In this document: positions 38,289 to 46,161 of the stretch, piece by piece
Numbering within the stretch: position 1 is the stretch's first letter
Layout: every line of letters begins with the position of its first letter
From: Micromonospora arborensis
GTDB taxonomy: Bacteria > Actinomycetota > Actinomycetes > Mycobacteriales > Micromonosporaceae
Assembly: GCF_003205615.1 (NCBI RefSeq)
Contig: NZ_PYBV01000009.1
Location: 124,001 to 188,000 of the forward strand
Length of the DNA stretch: 64,000 bases
Reading direction: 5' to 3'
Made by a program: the position numbers and the translations under genes
Notes under the pieces: generated by a model
Databases searched by the model: none
What the model saw: the letters and a program-made list of their open reading frames with translations, nothing else
Told to the model about the DNA's origin: nothing

Positions 38289-38933
38289 TCACTCCCCGCG
38301 CCGCCACCGCCAGTCGAACTCCCCGGCCGCCGGCGGCGGGCCGGGCAGCGGTTCCGCGCCCGGCACCGCCGACAGGCCCGCCAGCAGCACCGCGAGCTGG
38401 CGGCGGCGCAACTCCGCGGTCCGCTTCGAGTCGGGTACGCGCACCGCGGCGCACGCCTCCAGCAGCAGCCCCAGATCCTGTACGACCGCGTCGGGGCGCA
38501 GCCGCCCGCTGGCCCGGGCCCGATCGAACAGGGCGGTTGCCAGCTCGTTGGCACGCAGCGCGTCCCGGCCCATCTCCTCGGTCGGCGTGAAGGTGCCGGC
38601 CAGGTGGACGGTGAGCGAGTGCACGTCGGCGTCGACCACCCCACCCAGGAACCCGGTGAACGCGGCCCAGTCGTCCGGCTCGGCCAGGGCGGACTCGGCC
38701 TCGGCGACGTACCGACGCAGCCCATCGTGGCAGAGCTGGCGCAGCAGGTCCTCCTTGCCCGCGTACCGCCGGTAGAGCGCGCTGATGCCGACGCCCGCAC
38801 GTTCGGCGACGGCGGCGATCGGCGCCTTCGGATCGTCGAGGAAGACCGCGCGGGCGGCTTCGAGGATGACCTCGTCGTTGCGGGCGGCCTGGGCGCGGCG
38901 GCCGGCCAGCGTCTTGCCGGGAGTCGTGGACAT
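38289..38933 (-). CDS. TetR family repressor of the epoxide hydrolase gene
   Basis: A 214-residue TetR protein. HTH: RNDEVILEAARAVFLDDPKA, then IAAVAERAGVGISALYRRYA. The C-terminal domain belongs to the actinobacterial type ending in a proline-rich tail (PLPGPPPAAGEFDWRW). It is divergent from the epoxide-hydrolase-like gene with two palindromic sites in the 84-base gap, so it most likely represses that gene and itself. The ligand is unknown. It is unrelated to clpB, which only follows on the same strand. Confidence 0.9.
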   Translation of the reverse strand: MSTTPGKTLAGRRAQAARNDEVILEAARAVFLDDPKAPIAAVAERAGVGISALYRRYAGKEDLLRQLCHDGLRRYVAEAESALAEPDDWAAFTGFLGGVVDADVHSLTVHLAGTFTPTEEMGRDALRANELATALFDRARASGRLRPDAVVQDLGLLLEACAAVRVPDSKRTAELRRRQLAVLLAGLSAVPGAEPLPGPPPAAGEFDWRWRRGE

Positions 38934-38950
38934 GACCTCAGACTAACAGT

Positions 38951-39003
38951 GGAACGGATCATTCCGGTCTGCTACTCTGATTGCAGAACGAAACATTCCG
39001 TTC
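38951..39003. promoter_or_regulatory. Paired TetR operators between divergent genes
   Basis: GGAACGGATCATTCC (38951-38965) and GAACGAAACATTCCGTTC (38986-39003) are two imperfect palindromes with a shared ACATTCCG/TCATTCCG half. The second abuts the Shine-Dalgarno GAAGGAG of the epoxide hydrolase gene. Confidence 0.6.
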
Positions 39004-39017
39004 CGAAGGAGTTCGAG

Positions 39018-40154
39018 ATGACCGGCACCGCGATCCGCCCGTTCCGCGTCGAGATCCCGCAGATCGCTCTCGACGACCTCGCCGCCCGGCTGGGCCGCAC
39101 GAACTGGCCCGCCGAGCTGCCCGGCGCCGGCGACGCCTACGGGATGAGCACCGACCGGGTACGCGCCCTCGTCGACCGCTGGCGCGACGGTTTCGACTGG
39201 CGGGCTGTCGAGGCCCAGTTGAACGCGCACCCGCAGTTCGTCACCGAGATCGACGGTGAGCAGATCCACTTCCTGCACGTCCGGTCGTCCCGGCCGGACG
39301 CCACCCCGCTGGTGCTCACCCACGGCTGGCCCGGCTCGGTCCTGGAATACCTGGACGTGATCGCCCCGCTCACCGAGCCGACCGACCCGGACGCCCCGGC
39401 CTTCCACGTGGTCATCCCGTCGCTGCCCGGCTTCGGGTTCTCCGGCCCGACCCGCAGCGCCGGCTGGAACCGGCACCGCACGGCCCGCGCCTGGGCCGAG
39501 CTGATGAACCGCCTGGGGTACGACAGCTACGGCGCGATCGGCAACGACGCCGGCTCGATGATCGCGCCCGAGTTGGGCCGGGTCGATTCGGAGCACGTGC
39601 TCGGCGTACACGTCACCCAGCTCTTCTCGTTCCCCTCGGGTGACCCGGCCGAGTTCGCCGACCTGTCCGAGGCGGATCAGGCGGCGCTCAAGCACCTGCA
39701 GTGGTTCTACGAGAACAAGTTCTCCTTCAACCAGGTGCACAGCCAGCTGCCGCAGACCCTGGCGTTCGCGCTGGCCGACTCCCCGGTCGGGCTGCTCGCC
39801 TGGAACGCGCAACTCTTCGACGAGGGCCTGGACACCGACTTCATCCTGGCCAATGTCGCGCTCTACTGGTTCACCGGGACGGCCGCCTCGGCGATCCGGT
39901 TCTACTGGGAGGACGCGCACGCCGAGCAGTCACCGACCGCGCCGACCACCGCGCCGACCGCGCTGGCCATGTTCCCTGGCGACTTCCAGTCCATCCGTCG
40001 CTTCGCCGATCGGGACCACGCGAACATCGTCCGGTGGACGGCGTACGGGACGGACGTCGAGGGCCGCGGTGACGTCGGCGGCCACTACGCGGCCCACCAG
40101 GCCACCGACGTGCTGGTCACCGACATCCGCGAGTTCTTCGCCAGCCTGCGCTGA
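39018..40154 (+). CDS. Epoxide hydrolase-like alpha/beta hydrolase
   Basis: A 378-residue alpha/beta hydrolase with the N-terminal epoxide-hydrolase extension (IRPFRVEIPQIALDDLAARL, HPQFVTEIDGEQIHFLHVRS). The oxyanion HGWP motif (LTHGWPGSVLEYL), the nucleophile elbow AIGNDAGSMIAPEL with an aspartate in place of the usual GGDWG, PSLPGFGFS and the C-terminal His region GGHYAAHQATDVLVTD are visible. ATG 39018 follows GAAGGAG. TetR and palindromic operators upstream suggest induction by a xenobiotic or natural substrate. Terminator follows at 40179. Confidence 0.9.
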   Translation: MTGTAIRPFRVEIPQIALDDLAARLGRTNWPAELPGAGDAYGMSTDRVRALVDRWRDGFDWRAVEAQLNAHPQFVTEIDGEQIHFLHVRSSRPDATPLVLTHGWPGSVLEYLDVIAPLTEPTDPDAPAFHVVIPSLPGFGFSGPTRSAGWNRHRTARAWAELMNRLGYDSYGAIGNDAGSMIAPELGRVDSEHVLGVHVTQLFSFPSGDPAEFADLSEADQAALKHLQWFYENKFSFNQVHSQLPQTLAFALADSPVGLLAWNAQLFDEGLDTDFILANVALYWFTGTAASAIRFYWEDAHAEQSPTAPTTAPTALAMFPGDFQSIRRFADRDHANIVRWTAYGTDVEGRGDVGGHYAAHQATDVLVTDIREFFASLR

Positions 40155-40178
40155 CCACGGCGTCCGGTGCGATTGATC

Positions 40179-40210
40179 GGTGCCCGCTCCGCTCGACCGG
40201 GGCGGGCGCC
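40179..40210 (+). terminator. Terminator of epoxide hydrolase gene
   Basis: Arms GGTGCCCGCTCCG and CGGGGCGGGCGCC (two wobble-type mismatches) around a 6-base loop, 25 bases after the stop. Confidence 0.75.
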
Positions 40211-40309
40211 GACGCTTGATCCACTCGACTTCCAGAAAGTCGCGGTATCCGGACCGCCAGGACGCCGCGACATCATGAAAACCGAGTCGATCACGGTTTT
40301 GTACGGCCC

Positions 40310-40513
40310 CTAAAGGCCGATTCGCCGGGGCAACCGCGCGGTGCACGGGGTTTCGTGGTCAGCGCGGAGCACGCAGCGACGGCCACCGTCCAGCCGCCGG
40401 TCGCAGAAGACCCAGTGTCGTACCCCTTGGTCGTCCTCGGTCGAGACGGTGATCCCGCCAAGGTCGATCCGGGCAAGAAAGGCCAGCGACCGACCCGCGG
40501 TCCGCCCCAGCAT
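40310..40513 (-). CDS. Possible small Cys/His protein
   Basis: A 67-residue frame (MLGRTAGRSLAFLARIDLGG..., ending TARLPRRIGL) with a C-terminal VFCDRRLDGGRRCVLRADHE followed by TPC, a CxnCx6HxxxC-like pattern seen in small actinobacterial putative zinc proteins. It overlaps the divergent GntR gene head-to-head by about 65 bases and has no clear Shine-Dalgarno, so it may be a remnant rather than a live gene. Confidence 0.3.
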   Translation of the reverse strand: MLGRTAGRSLAFLARIDLGGITVSTEDDQGVRHWVFCDRRLDGGRRCVLRADHETPCTARLPRRIGL

Positions 40514-40703
40514 CGCGCAGGACATCCGCGACAAGATCGCTTCTGGCGAATACGCGCCAGGCGACAAGCTGCCATCCTTGCGCGAGATGATCGCGCACTA
40601 TGGCGTATCCGCCGAGCCGGTCCGCTCGGCCCTGTTGATCCTGCAAGCCGAGGGCTTGATCGAGGGCCACCAAGGCAAGGGCACGTACGTGGCCGAGAAG
40701 TAG
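40449..40703 (+). CDS. Short GntR winged-helix regulator
   Basis: An 84-residue stand-alone GntR DNA-binding domain without effector domain. The core IRDKIASGEYAPGDKLPSLR, the HTH EMIAHYGVSAEPVRSALLIL and the wing LIEGHQGKGTYVAEK are textbook. The first 15 residues from GTG 40449 are less certain. GntR proteins of this length are usual near integrated elements and antibiotic genes in actinomycetes; none is recognised here. The adjacent antiparallel Cys/His frame overlaps its start. Confidence 0.75.
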   Translation: MIPPRSIRARKASDRPAVRPSIAQDIRDKIASGEYAPGDKLPSLREMIAHYGVSAEPVRSALLILQAEGLIEGHQGKGTYVAEK

Positions 40704-40845
40704 ATCTTGGTGCGAAAGCGCCCCTGGAGGGGCCGAATTCGTCCAAGATCTCTGACGGTGATCACGTAGCCAGGGTCGTCAGGACTTGTCGAGGATGATT
40801 TCCGTCCAGCGGCGTTCGGCCACCTGGCCGATTCCGAGCAGGATG

Positions 40846-41688
40846 TCACCGTCCCTCGGCGCGGATCGGATCCCACCCTCGGCGCAGTCGCCACAGCGCC
40901 GGAAAGGACCTGCGGTCTGGTCGCTCCCCGACCAGCCACGCCGTACCGTCCCGCTCGACCACGGCCCGCAGCACACCAACGTGCCCGTCGGGAGCCGGCA
41001 CCGGGGTCTGCTGCCAGCTCCGCCCCCGGTCGAACGAGACCGCCGCGTACGGCTTCCCGTCCTTTGTTCCGGCCGCGACCACCAGCTGGCCGTCGCCCGC
41101 GTCGACAGTGTTCAATCCGGGTACGCGCGGCTGCGCGGCCAGCGGGCGCAGCCGTTGGCCGTCCCACTCGCCGACCTGCCCACTGCCCTCGATCAACTGG
41201 AATCGACTCTGCGCGCCGACCCACTGCGGCGGCGGCCCGTCCAGCCTGTGCGTAAACGAGGTGCCACCGTCGGTCGAGGTCCACCAACCGTGCGGCTCAC
41301 TCCACAACGTCAGAACCCCCGGCGCGGCGTAGAGCTGGTGGTTCTCCGCCGCCGGGTGGGGATGTCGCACCTCCCGCCAGGACCGTCCGCCGTCGTCGGT
41401 GGCGAGCAGTCGCGCCGGACAGTCGTCACCGGGCGGCGGCTCGCCGCAGTTGGCGAAGAGGGCGTAGCCGTGCTCGGCGTCGACGAACTCGACGTACGGA
41501 GGGTCGTACCGCTGCGGAACGGCGACCCGGACGCGGCGTACCTCTGCGACGGCGGCCGATGGAGACGGCGCGGTGACGGCCGCTCGGGACGACGGGGTCG
41601 GCGGCTTCCAACGGACCTCGTCGATCGAACACCCCGCCAACAGGGGTACAAGCAGCAGCACCGCCCGACCTGATCTCCGTCCGATCAT
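40846..41688 (-). CDS. BNR-repeat lipoprotein with probable C-terminal frameshift
   Basis: A 280-residue lipoprotein: signal MIGRRSGRAVLLLVPLLAGC with the lipobox cysteine, a Ser/Ala/Pro linker, then a beta-propeller of BNR type with Asp-box-like repeats (LLATDDGGRSWREV, WTSTDGGTSFTHRL, VSFDRGRSWQQTPV). The frame stops at 40846 after GWDPIRAEGR, but the sequence beyond in another frame, ending QVAERRWTEIILDKS at 40779, looks like the natural C-terminal blade. Removing one G from the GGG at 40853-40855 (minus strand) joins them. Divergent from the TrkA-C gene. Function: extracellular, substrate unknown. Confidence 0.75.
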   Translation of the reverse strand: MIGRRSGRAVLLLVPLLAGCSIDEVRWKPPTPSSRAAVTAPSPSAAVAEVRRVRVAVPQRYDPPYVEFVDAEHGYALFANCGEPPPGDDCPARLLATDDGGRSWREVRHPHPAAENHQLYAAPGVLTLWSEPHGWWTSTDGGTSFTHRLDGPPPQWVGAQSRFQLIEGSGQVGEWDGQRLRPLAAQPRVPGLNTVDAGDGQLVVAAGTKDGKPYAAVSFDRGRSWQQTPVPAPDGHVGVLRAVVERDGTAWLVGERPDRRSFPALWRLRRGWDPIRAEGR

Positions 41689-41718
41689 CGGCGTCTCCGA
41701 AGCGGTAGTCTTGCCCGG

Positions 41719-42219
41719 GTGCGAGTACGCGTTGAACAGACTGCCTTGCCGGGCATCGGAGTGCGTCACGATCTGGTGACGGAGTCCGGACGCCGCCTGG
41801 GCGTCGTCTCCCACCGCAATGGCCGCCGTGATCTCGTCCTCTACGACCCCGACGATCCCGACTCCTGCCAGGCCGACATTCCGCTGACCGACGACGAGGC
41901 TGAGGCTCTGGCCGACATCCTCGGCGCGTCGCTGATGCTCGGCCAGCTCTCCGGGCTGCGTGAGCAGGCCGCCGGTCTGCTCACCGAGCAGATCGCCATC
42001 ACGGCCGGCTCGCCGTACGTCAACCGGAAGCTCGGCGACACCAAGGCGCGTACCCGCACCAGCGCCTCCATCGTGGCGGTTCTGCGCGAAGGCGAAGTGA
42101 TCGTTTCGCCACTCCCCTCCTTCCGCTTCGCAGCCGGCGACGTGGTGGTCGTTGTCGGGACCCGACGGGGTCTCGACGGCGTGTCCGCCATCCTCGCCGA
42201 CAGTGACCCGGACGGCTGA
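41719..42219 (+). CDS. TrkA-C/KhtT-type regulatory subunit
   Basis: A 166-residue cytosolic protein. The N-terminal part (MRVRVEQTALPGIGVRHDLV) and the C-terminal RCK_C/TrkA-C domain (TSASIVAVLREGEVIVSPLP, FRFAAGDVVVVVGTRRGLDG) match KhtT-like regulators that gate CPA2 antiporters in response to nucleotides. GTG 41719 start. It lies 5 bases upstream of the antiporter gene, an arrangement like khtTU, so it is the regulator of that transporter. Confidence 0.87.
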   Translation: MRVRVEQTALPGIGVRHDLVTESGRRLGVVSHRNGRRDLVLYDPDDPDSCQADIPLTDDEAEALADILGASLMLGQLSGLREQAAGLLTEQIAITAGSPYVNRKLGDTKARTRTSASIVAVLREGEVIVSPLPSFRFAAGDVVVVVGTRRGLDGVSAILADSDPDG

Positions 42220-42224
42220 GGCGG

Positions 42225-43430
42225 ATGCACGATTCCACCACTCTGCTCGTCGAAGTCGGCGCGCTACTGCTGCTGCTTGGCGTCCTCGGCCGGCTCAGCC
42301 GCCGGGTAGGCCTCTCACCCATCCCTCTCTACCTGCTCGCCGGGCTCGCGTTCGGGCACGGCGGGTTACTTCCGCTCGCCGCCAGCGAGGAGTTCTTCGC
42401 GGTCGGGGCCGAGATCGGCGTCATCCTGCTGCTGGTGATGCTCGGCCTCGAATACTCGGCAAACGAGCTGGTCGGCAACCTCCGCTCGGCGGCCCCGGCG
42501 GGGCTCATCGACGGCGTCTTCAACGCGTTGCCCGGCGCGGCGTTCGCCCTGCTGCTCGGCTGGGACTGGGTGGCCGCCCTGGTGCTCGGCGGCATCACCT
42601 GGGTCTCCTCCTCTGGCGTGATCGCCAAGGTCCTCGCCGACCTGGGACGACTCGGTAACCGGGAAACCCCGGTGATCCTCTCGGTCCTGGTGATCGAGGA
42701 CCTGGCGATGGCGCTCTACCTGCCGCTGGTCACCGCCGTGCTGGCCGGCACCGGCCTGCTCGGCGGCGGCATCGCACTCGCCGTCGCGGTGGGCACGGTG
42801 CTGCTCGTGCTGGTGGTCGCCATCCGGTACGGCCACCTCATCTCGTCCGCCCTGTCGGCGAAGGACCCGGAGGCGCTGCTGCTCGGCGTACTCGGTCTGA
42901 CCCTGCTGATCGCCGGCCTCGCGGCGAAGTTGCAGGTGTCGGCGGCGGTCGGCGCGTTCCTGGTCGGCATCGCGCTCTCCGGTCCGGTGGCGCACCACGC
43001 GACCGAGTTGCTCTCGCCACTGCGGGACCTGTTCGCCGCGGTGTTCTTCGTCTTCTTCGGCCTGGTCACCGACCCACGGGACATCCCGCCGGTGCTGCTG
43101 CCGGCGCTCGCGTTGGCCGTGGTCACGATGGCGACGAAGACGCTCACCGGCTACCTCGCGGCCCGCCGGGTCGGCATCGCCGAACCCGGTCGATGGCGGG
43201 CCGGCCTGGCACTCGTGCCGCGCGGTGAGTTCTCCATCGTCATCGCCGGGCTCGCGGTGGCCGCCGGCAGCGTCGAGCCGCGGTTGGCGGCGCTGGCCGC
43301 GACGTACGTCCTGATCACCGTGGTGACCGGGCCGATCCTCGCCCGGCTGCCGGACTTCCCGTGGTTCAAGCGGTGGCTACGTAACCGCGCGGCGGCCCAG
43401 CGGCCAGCGCCGGTGCCGATCCACGACTGA
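42225..43430 (+). CDS. CPA2-type cation/proton antiporter
   Basis: A 401-residue integral membrane protein with about 12 hydrophobic segments of the Kef/KhtU monovalent cation:H+ antiporter family. Identified from LSRRVGLSPIPLYLLAGLAF, VGAEIGVILLLVMLGLEYSA, the ITWVSSSGVIAKVLADLGRL block and SVLVIEDLAMALYLPLVTAV, where ED in the sixth helix is the conserved acidic pair of CPA2 ion binding. The soluble KTN domain is absent; its place is taken by the separate regulatory subunit upstream. Likely exports K+ or Na+ for pH/osmotic homeostasis. Confidence 0.9.
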   Translation: MHDSTTLLVEVGALLLLLGVLGRLSRRVGLSPIPLYLLAGLAFGHGGLLPLAASEEFFAVGAEIGVILLLVMLGLEYSANELVGNLRSAAPAGLIDGVFNALPGAAFALLLGWDWVAALVLGGITWVSSSGVIAKVLADLGRLGNRETPVILSVLVIEDLAMALYLPLVTAVLAGTGLLGGGIALAVAVGTVLLVLVVAIRYGHLISSALSAKDPEALLLGVLGLTLLIAGLAAKLQVSAAVGAFLVGIALSGPVAHHATELLSPLRDLFAAVFFVFFGLVTDPRDIPPVLLPALALAVVTMATKTLTGYLAARRVGIAEPGRWRAGLALVPRGEFSIVIAGLAVAAGSVEPRLAALAATYVLITVVTGPILARLPDFPWFKRWLRNRAAAQRPAPVPIHD

Positions 43431-43570
43431 GGACCCGGCCCGACCAACGGTTGCTGAATTGCTCCGCACAGGTACTACCGCAGCACCCGGCGGCGGGTTA
43501 CCGTTTCGCCCCAGCAGCCAGGGTCCGCAGGCAGCGTTGCCAGACGCGGGCGAGAGCGGAAGGTTGGCCG

Positions 43571-44002
43571 GTGAGCGTGCAGCAGTCGACGTTCCACGGC
43601 TTCGCCAACCCCGTCGATCCGAGTCCGGCGGAGTTGCGAGCTTGGGCATACCAGCCCGATTCGGTGCCGTTGGCTTCCATGCCACCCGACTGGGACCTGC
43701 TGGTCTCCGGCGACCGGCTGGTGCTGACGCTCTTCGAGTTGGCGATGGATCCGACCTGTCCGGCGCGGCGCTTCGCGTTGCACTGTCTCTACATCTACGC
43801 GGCCGACGGCATCCGGACGAACTTCCGCGCGCACCCCAAGCGTCGCTTCCGCAAGATCGTCGAGCAGGCCGAGCGGGACGGCGACGAGCTGATGAAGATC
43901 TGGGCGCACAACGGGCGGGTGCTGCTGGCCCGACCGGATCTGTTCACCTACCGGGACTGGTGCGAGGGCGGCCTGGTCCGCGAGAACCGCCGCCTCGGCT
44001 GA
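43571..44002 (+). CDS. Conserved hypothetical protein
   Basis: A 143-residue soluble protein starting at GTG 43571 behind GGAAGG. It contains ELRAWAYQPDSVPLASMPPD, WDLLVSGDRLVLTLFELAMD, CPARRFALHCLYIYAADGIR and a basic middle AHPKRRFRKIVEQAERDGDE. The even distribution of aromatic and charged residues and the codon bias indicate a real gene of the actinobacterial type seen as 'hypothetical'. No domain recognised. Convergent with a small gene across a terminator. Confidence 0.72.
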   Translation: MSVQQSTFHGFANPVDPSPAELRAWAYQPDSVPLASMPPDWDLLVSGDRLVLTLFELAMDPTCPARRFALHCLYIYAADGIRTNFRAHPKRRFRKIVEQAERDGDELMKIWAHNGRVLLARPDLFTYRDWCEGGLVRENRRLG

Positions 44003-44052
44003 ACTGCTGGCTTCGCTTCACCACCGGTGACGGCGAAGACGACGCCGAACGA

Positions 44053-44077
44053 GCCGGGACCCCCCGTGAGTCCCGGC
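44053..44077. terminator. Bidirectional terminator
   Basis: Arms GCCGGGAC and GTCCCGGC with a 9-base loop between two convergent genes. Confidence 0.65.
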
Positions 44078-44095
44078 CCGCACGTCGGTATCCGC

Positions 44096-44290
44096 TCAGT
44101 CCTGCTTGCGTTCAGTCCCGGCTCGGCCCTTGTCGCCACCACGGTCGCCCTGTTCGGCGAACCGGCCCGCGACGACCCGGTCCCGATAGGTCCCCTCGGT
44201 CACCTTGTCGAACTTCTTGCGGACGGTCTCGGCCAGGTCTTCCAACCGATCCTCCGTCTGCTGCGCCGCCTTCTTCGCCTGCTCCGCCAT
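44096..44290 (-). CDS. Small charged helical protein (antitoxin-like)
   Basis: A 64-residue protein from ATG 44290 behind AGGGGGAG. The sequence MAEQAKKAAQQTEDRLEDLA followed by ETVRKKFDKVTEGTYRDRVV is strongly amphipathic helical and resembles the small CsbD/MT0933-type antitoxin-like stress proteins of actinomycetes. No toxin gene is adjacent. Role uncertain. Confidence 0.6.
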   Translation of the reverse strand: MAEQAKKAAQQTEDRLEDLAETVRKKFDKVTEGTYRDRVVAGRFAEQGDRGGDKGRAGTERKQD

Positions 44291-44426
44291 CGCTCCCCCT
44301 CGCCATGCCGGCAGGTCCGAATTAAGCCGATTGGACCCGTAATTACAGGCTACCGAAGCGGCCCGGACCGCGCCGGAAATCCGGCGCAGTCCGGGCCGAG
44401 GAGACAGATCCGTCAGAAGCGGCAGG

Positions 44427-44867
44427 TCAGCGATCGGGCGTACGGCGAGGGCGCCAGACCACCAGCGCGGTGGACGTGCGATTTGTCGGCACCAGATCCC
44501 GGCCGGGGAAGCGGGCCAGTGATTCCAGCTCGGCCACCCGGCGGTACGCGGCGTCCAGCTCCGCCTCCAGTCGGGCCACCCGCTGCTGCGCCTGCTCCAA
44601 CAGCCGCTCCAGCCCGATGATCCGCTTGACGCCGGCCAGGTTGATCCCGTCGTCCTGACTGAGCCGCTGCACCTCGCGCAGCAACACCACGTCGCGGACG
44701 CTGTACCGACGCCCGCCGCCAGCGGCCCGACCAGGCTGCACCAGCCCCAGCCGGTCGTACTGGCGCAGGGTCTGTGGGTGCATCCCCGCCATCCGAGCCG
44801 CAACCGAGATCATCAGCACCTTGGCCTCGTAGGCAGGGTCGCCTGAACCGAGGAACTCGCCCGACAT
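44427..44867 (-). CDS. hspR: MerR-family heat shock repressor HspR
   Basis: A 146-residue HspR. The MerR-type HTH ISVAARMAGMHPQTLRQYDR with LGLVQPGRAAGGGRRYS is clear; a coiled-coil LERLLEQAQQRVARLEAELD follows. In actinomycetes HspR binds HAIR operators with DnaK as co-repressor. ATG 44867 follows GGAGG; an ATG at 44888 is possible. Last gene of the dnaK operon, 31 bases from the dnaJ stop; it should repress its own operon and clpB, both of which carry HAIR sites in this window. Confidence 0.93.
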   Translation of the reverse strand: MSGEFLGSGDPAYEAKVLMISVAARMAGMHPQTLRQYDRLGLVQPGRAAGGGRRYSVRDVVLLREVQRLSQDDGINLAGVKRIIGLERLLEQAQQRVARLEAELDAAYRRVAELESLARFPGRDLVPTNRTSTALVVWRPRRTPDR

Positions 44868-44897
44868 CCCGCTCACCTCCGCGTCCATCTCACCGGA

Positions 44898-46076
44898 CTA
44901 ACTGACTCGACGCACCCGTGCGTCGAGATGTTCCCGGGCCGCCGGCGGACTCTGCTCGGCGAACGCCTCCAACGCTGTACGCGCCTCGTCGGACAACCGG
45001 GCCGGCACCACCACGTCCAACGTGACCAGCAGGTCACCGGCCTGCCCGTCGCGGCGAACCACACCCTTGCCCCGGGCACGCAGCACCCGCCCGCTCGGTG
45101 TCCCCGGCGGAACCCGCAGGGTCACCGCGCCGTCGAGCGTGGGCACCCGCAGGTCCGTGCCGAGCACGGCCTCCGCGAACGTAACCGGCACGCTCAGCGT
45201 CAGGTCGTCACCGGTACGCCCAAACAGCTCGTCGGGCCGAACCTTGACCTGCACGAAGAGGTCACCGGCTGGGCCGCCGCGCTCGCCCGGCTCACCGCGC
45301 CCGGCCAACCGGATCCGCTGACCGTCGGCCACCCCGGCCGGGAAGCGCACGTTCATGGTGCGGGTCTTGGTGACACCGCCGCTGCCGTGGCACTCCGGGC
45401 ACTTCTCCTCGACCACCGTGCCGACACCCTGGCAGTTGCGGCACGGCTCGGAGAAGCTGAACGACCCCTGGTTGCGGGTGGTCACGCCGGCACCATGGCA
45501 GACCGGACAGGTACGCGGCTGAGTGCCGGGCTTGGCCCCGTTGCCGTGACACGTTTCGCAGACCCCCGGCGCGCGCAGCGTCAGAGGCAGCGTCACCCCG
45601 CGCACCGCGTCACCGAAGTCCAGCGCCACTTCGGTCTCCACGTCCCGACCACGACCTGGGCCGCGCGGCGCCGCCTGCCCACCGCCCTGCGTACCGGTGA
45701 AGATCGAGCTGAACAGGTCCTGGAAGCCGGAGCCTCCGAAGCGACGGTCACCGCCACCGCCACCGAACATGTCGGAGACGTCGAACGGCATGCCGCCCGG
45801 CTGCCCCTCGCCCCGGGCGTTGCGTCGGAACGCACCCGAGCCGAACAGCGAGCGCATCTCGTCGTACTCGCGGCGGCGCCCGGAGTCCGACAGCACGTTG
45901 TACGCCTCGGACGCGGCCTTGAACCGTTCCTCGGCCTTGGGGTCGCCCGGGTTGTGGTCCGGGTGCGACTCCCGGGCCACCTTGCGGTACACCTTCTTGA
46001 TGTCGTCCGCGGAGGCGGCCTTGTCCACGCCGAGCACGGCGTAGAAGTCCTTCTCGATCCAGTCCTTCGAACTCAC
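44898..46076 (-). CDS. dnaJ: DnaJ co-chaperone
   Basis: A 392-residue type I Hsp40. J-domain with FYAVLGVDKAASADDIKKVY and the HPD motif (RESHPDHNPG), a G/F region with GGGGGDRRFGGSGF, the four CxxCxGxG zinc repeats (CETCHGNG, CPVCHGAG, CRNCQGVG, CPECHGSG) and a complete C-terminal substrate domain. GTG 46076 follows AAAGGGGGTG. It stimulates DnaK ATPase. A large hairpin separates it from grpE. Confidence 0.96.
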   Translation of the reverse strand: MSSKDWIEKDFYAVLGVDKAASADDIKKVYRKVARESHPDHNPGDPKAEERFKAASEAYNVLSDSGRRREYDEMRSLFGSGAFRRNARGEGQPGGMPFDVSDMFGGGGGDRRFGGSGFQDLFSSIFTGTQGGGQAAPRGPGRGRDVETEVALDFGDAVRGVTLPLTLRAPGVCETCHGNGAKPGTQPRTCPVCHGAGVTTRNQGSFSFSEPCRNCQGVGTVVEEKCPECHGSGGVTKTRTMNVRFPAGVADGQRIRLAGRGEPGERGGPAGDLFVQVKVRPDELFGRTGDDLTLSVPVTFAEAVLGTDLRVPTLDGAVTLRVPPGTPSGRVLRARGKGVVRRDGQAGDLLVTLDVVVPARLSDEARTALEAFAEQSPPAAREHLDARVRRVS

Positions 46077-46106
46077 CGGTCCACCCCCTTTCGACCATCG
46101 CGGCCT

Positions 46107-46145
46107 GGCCGTCCCGCCCACCGCTGCGCGGTGGGCGGGACGGCC
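46107..46145. terminator. 18-bp perfect hairpin between grpE and dnaJ
   Basis: Arms GGCCGTCCCGCCCACCGC and GCGGTGGGCGGGACGGCC with a 3-base loop TGC, lying 31 bases upstream of dnaJ and 16 bases after the grpE stop, inside the operon. Probable partial terminator, processing or stability element. Confidence 0.7.
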
Positions 46146-46161
46146 CGGTCACTGTCTCGCA

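Noticed and set aside
44112-44306. Alternative frame over the small antitoxin-like gene
   Set aside because: Arg/Gly-rich low-complexity translation without helix or SD logic; the 44096-44290 frame is better.
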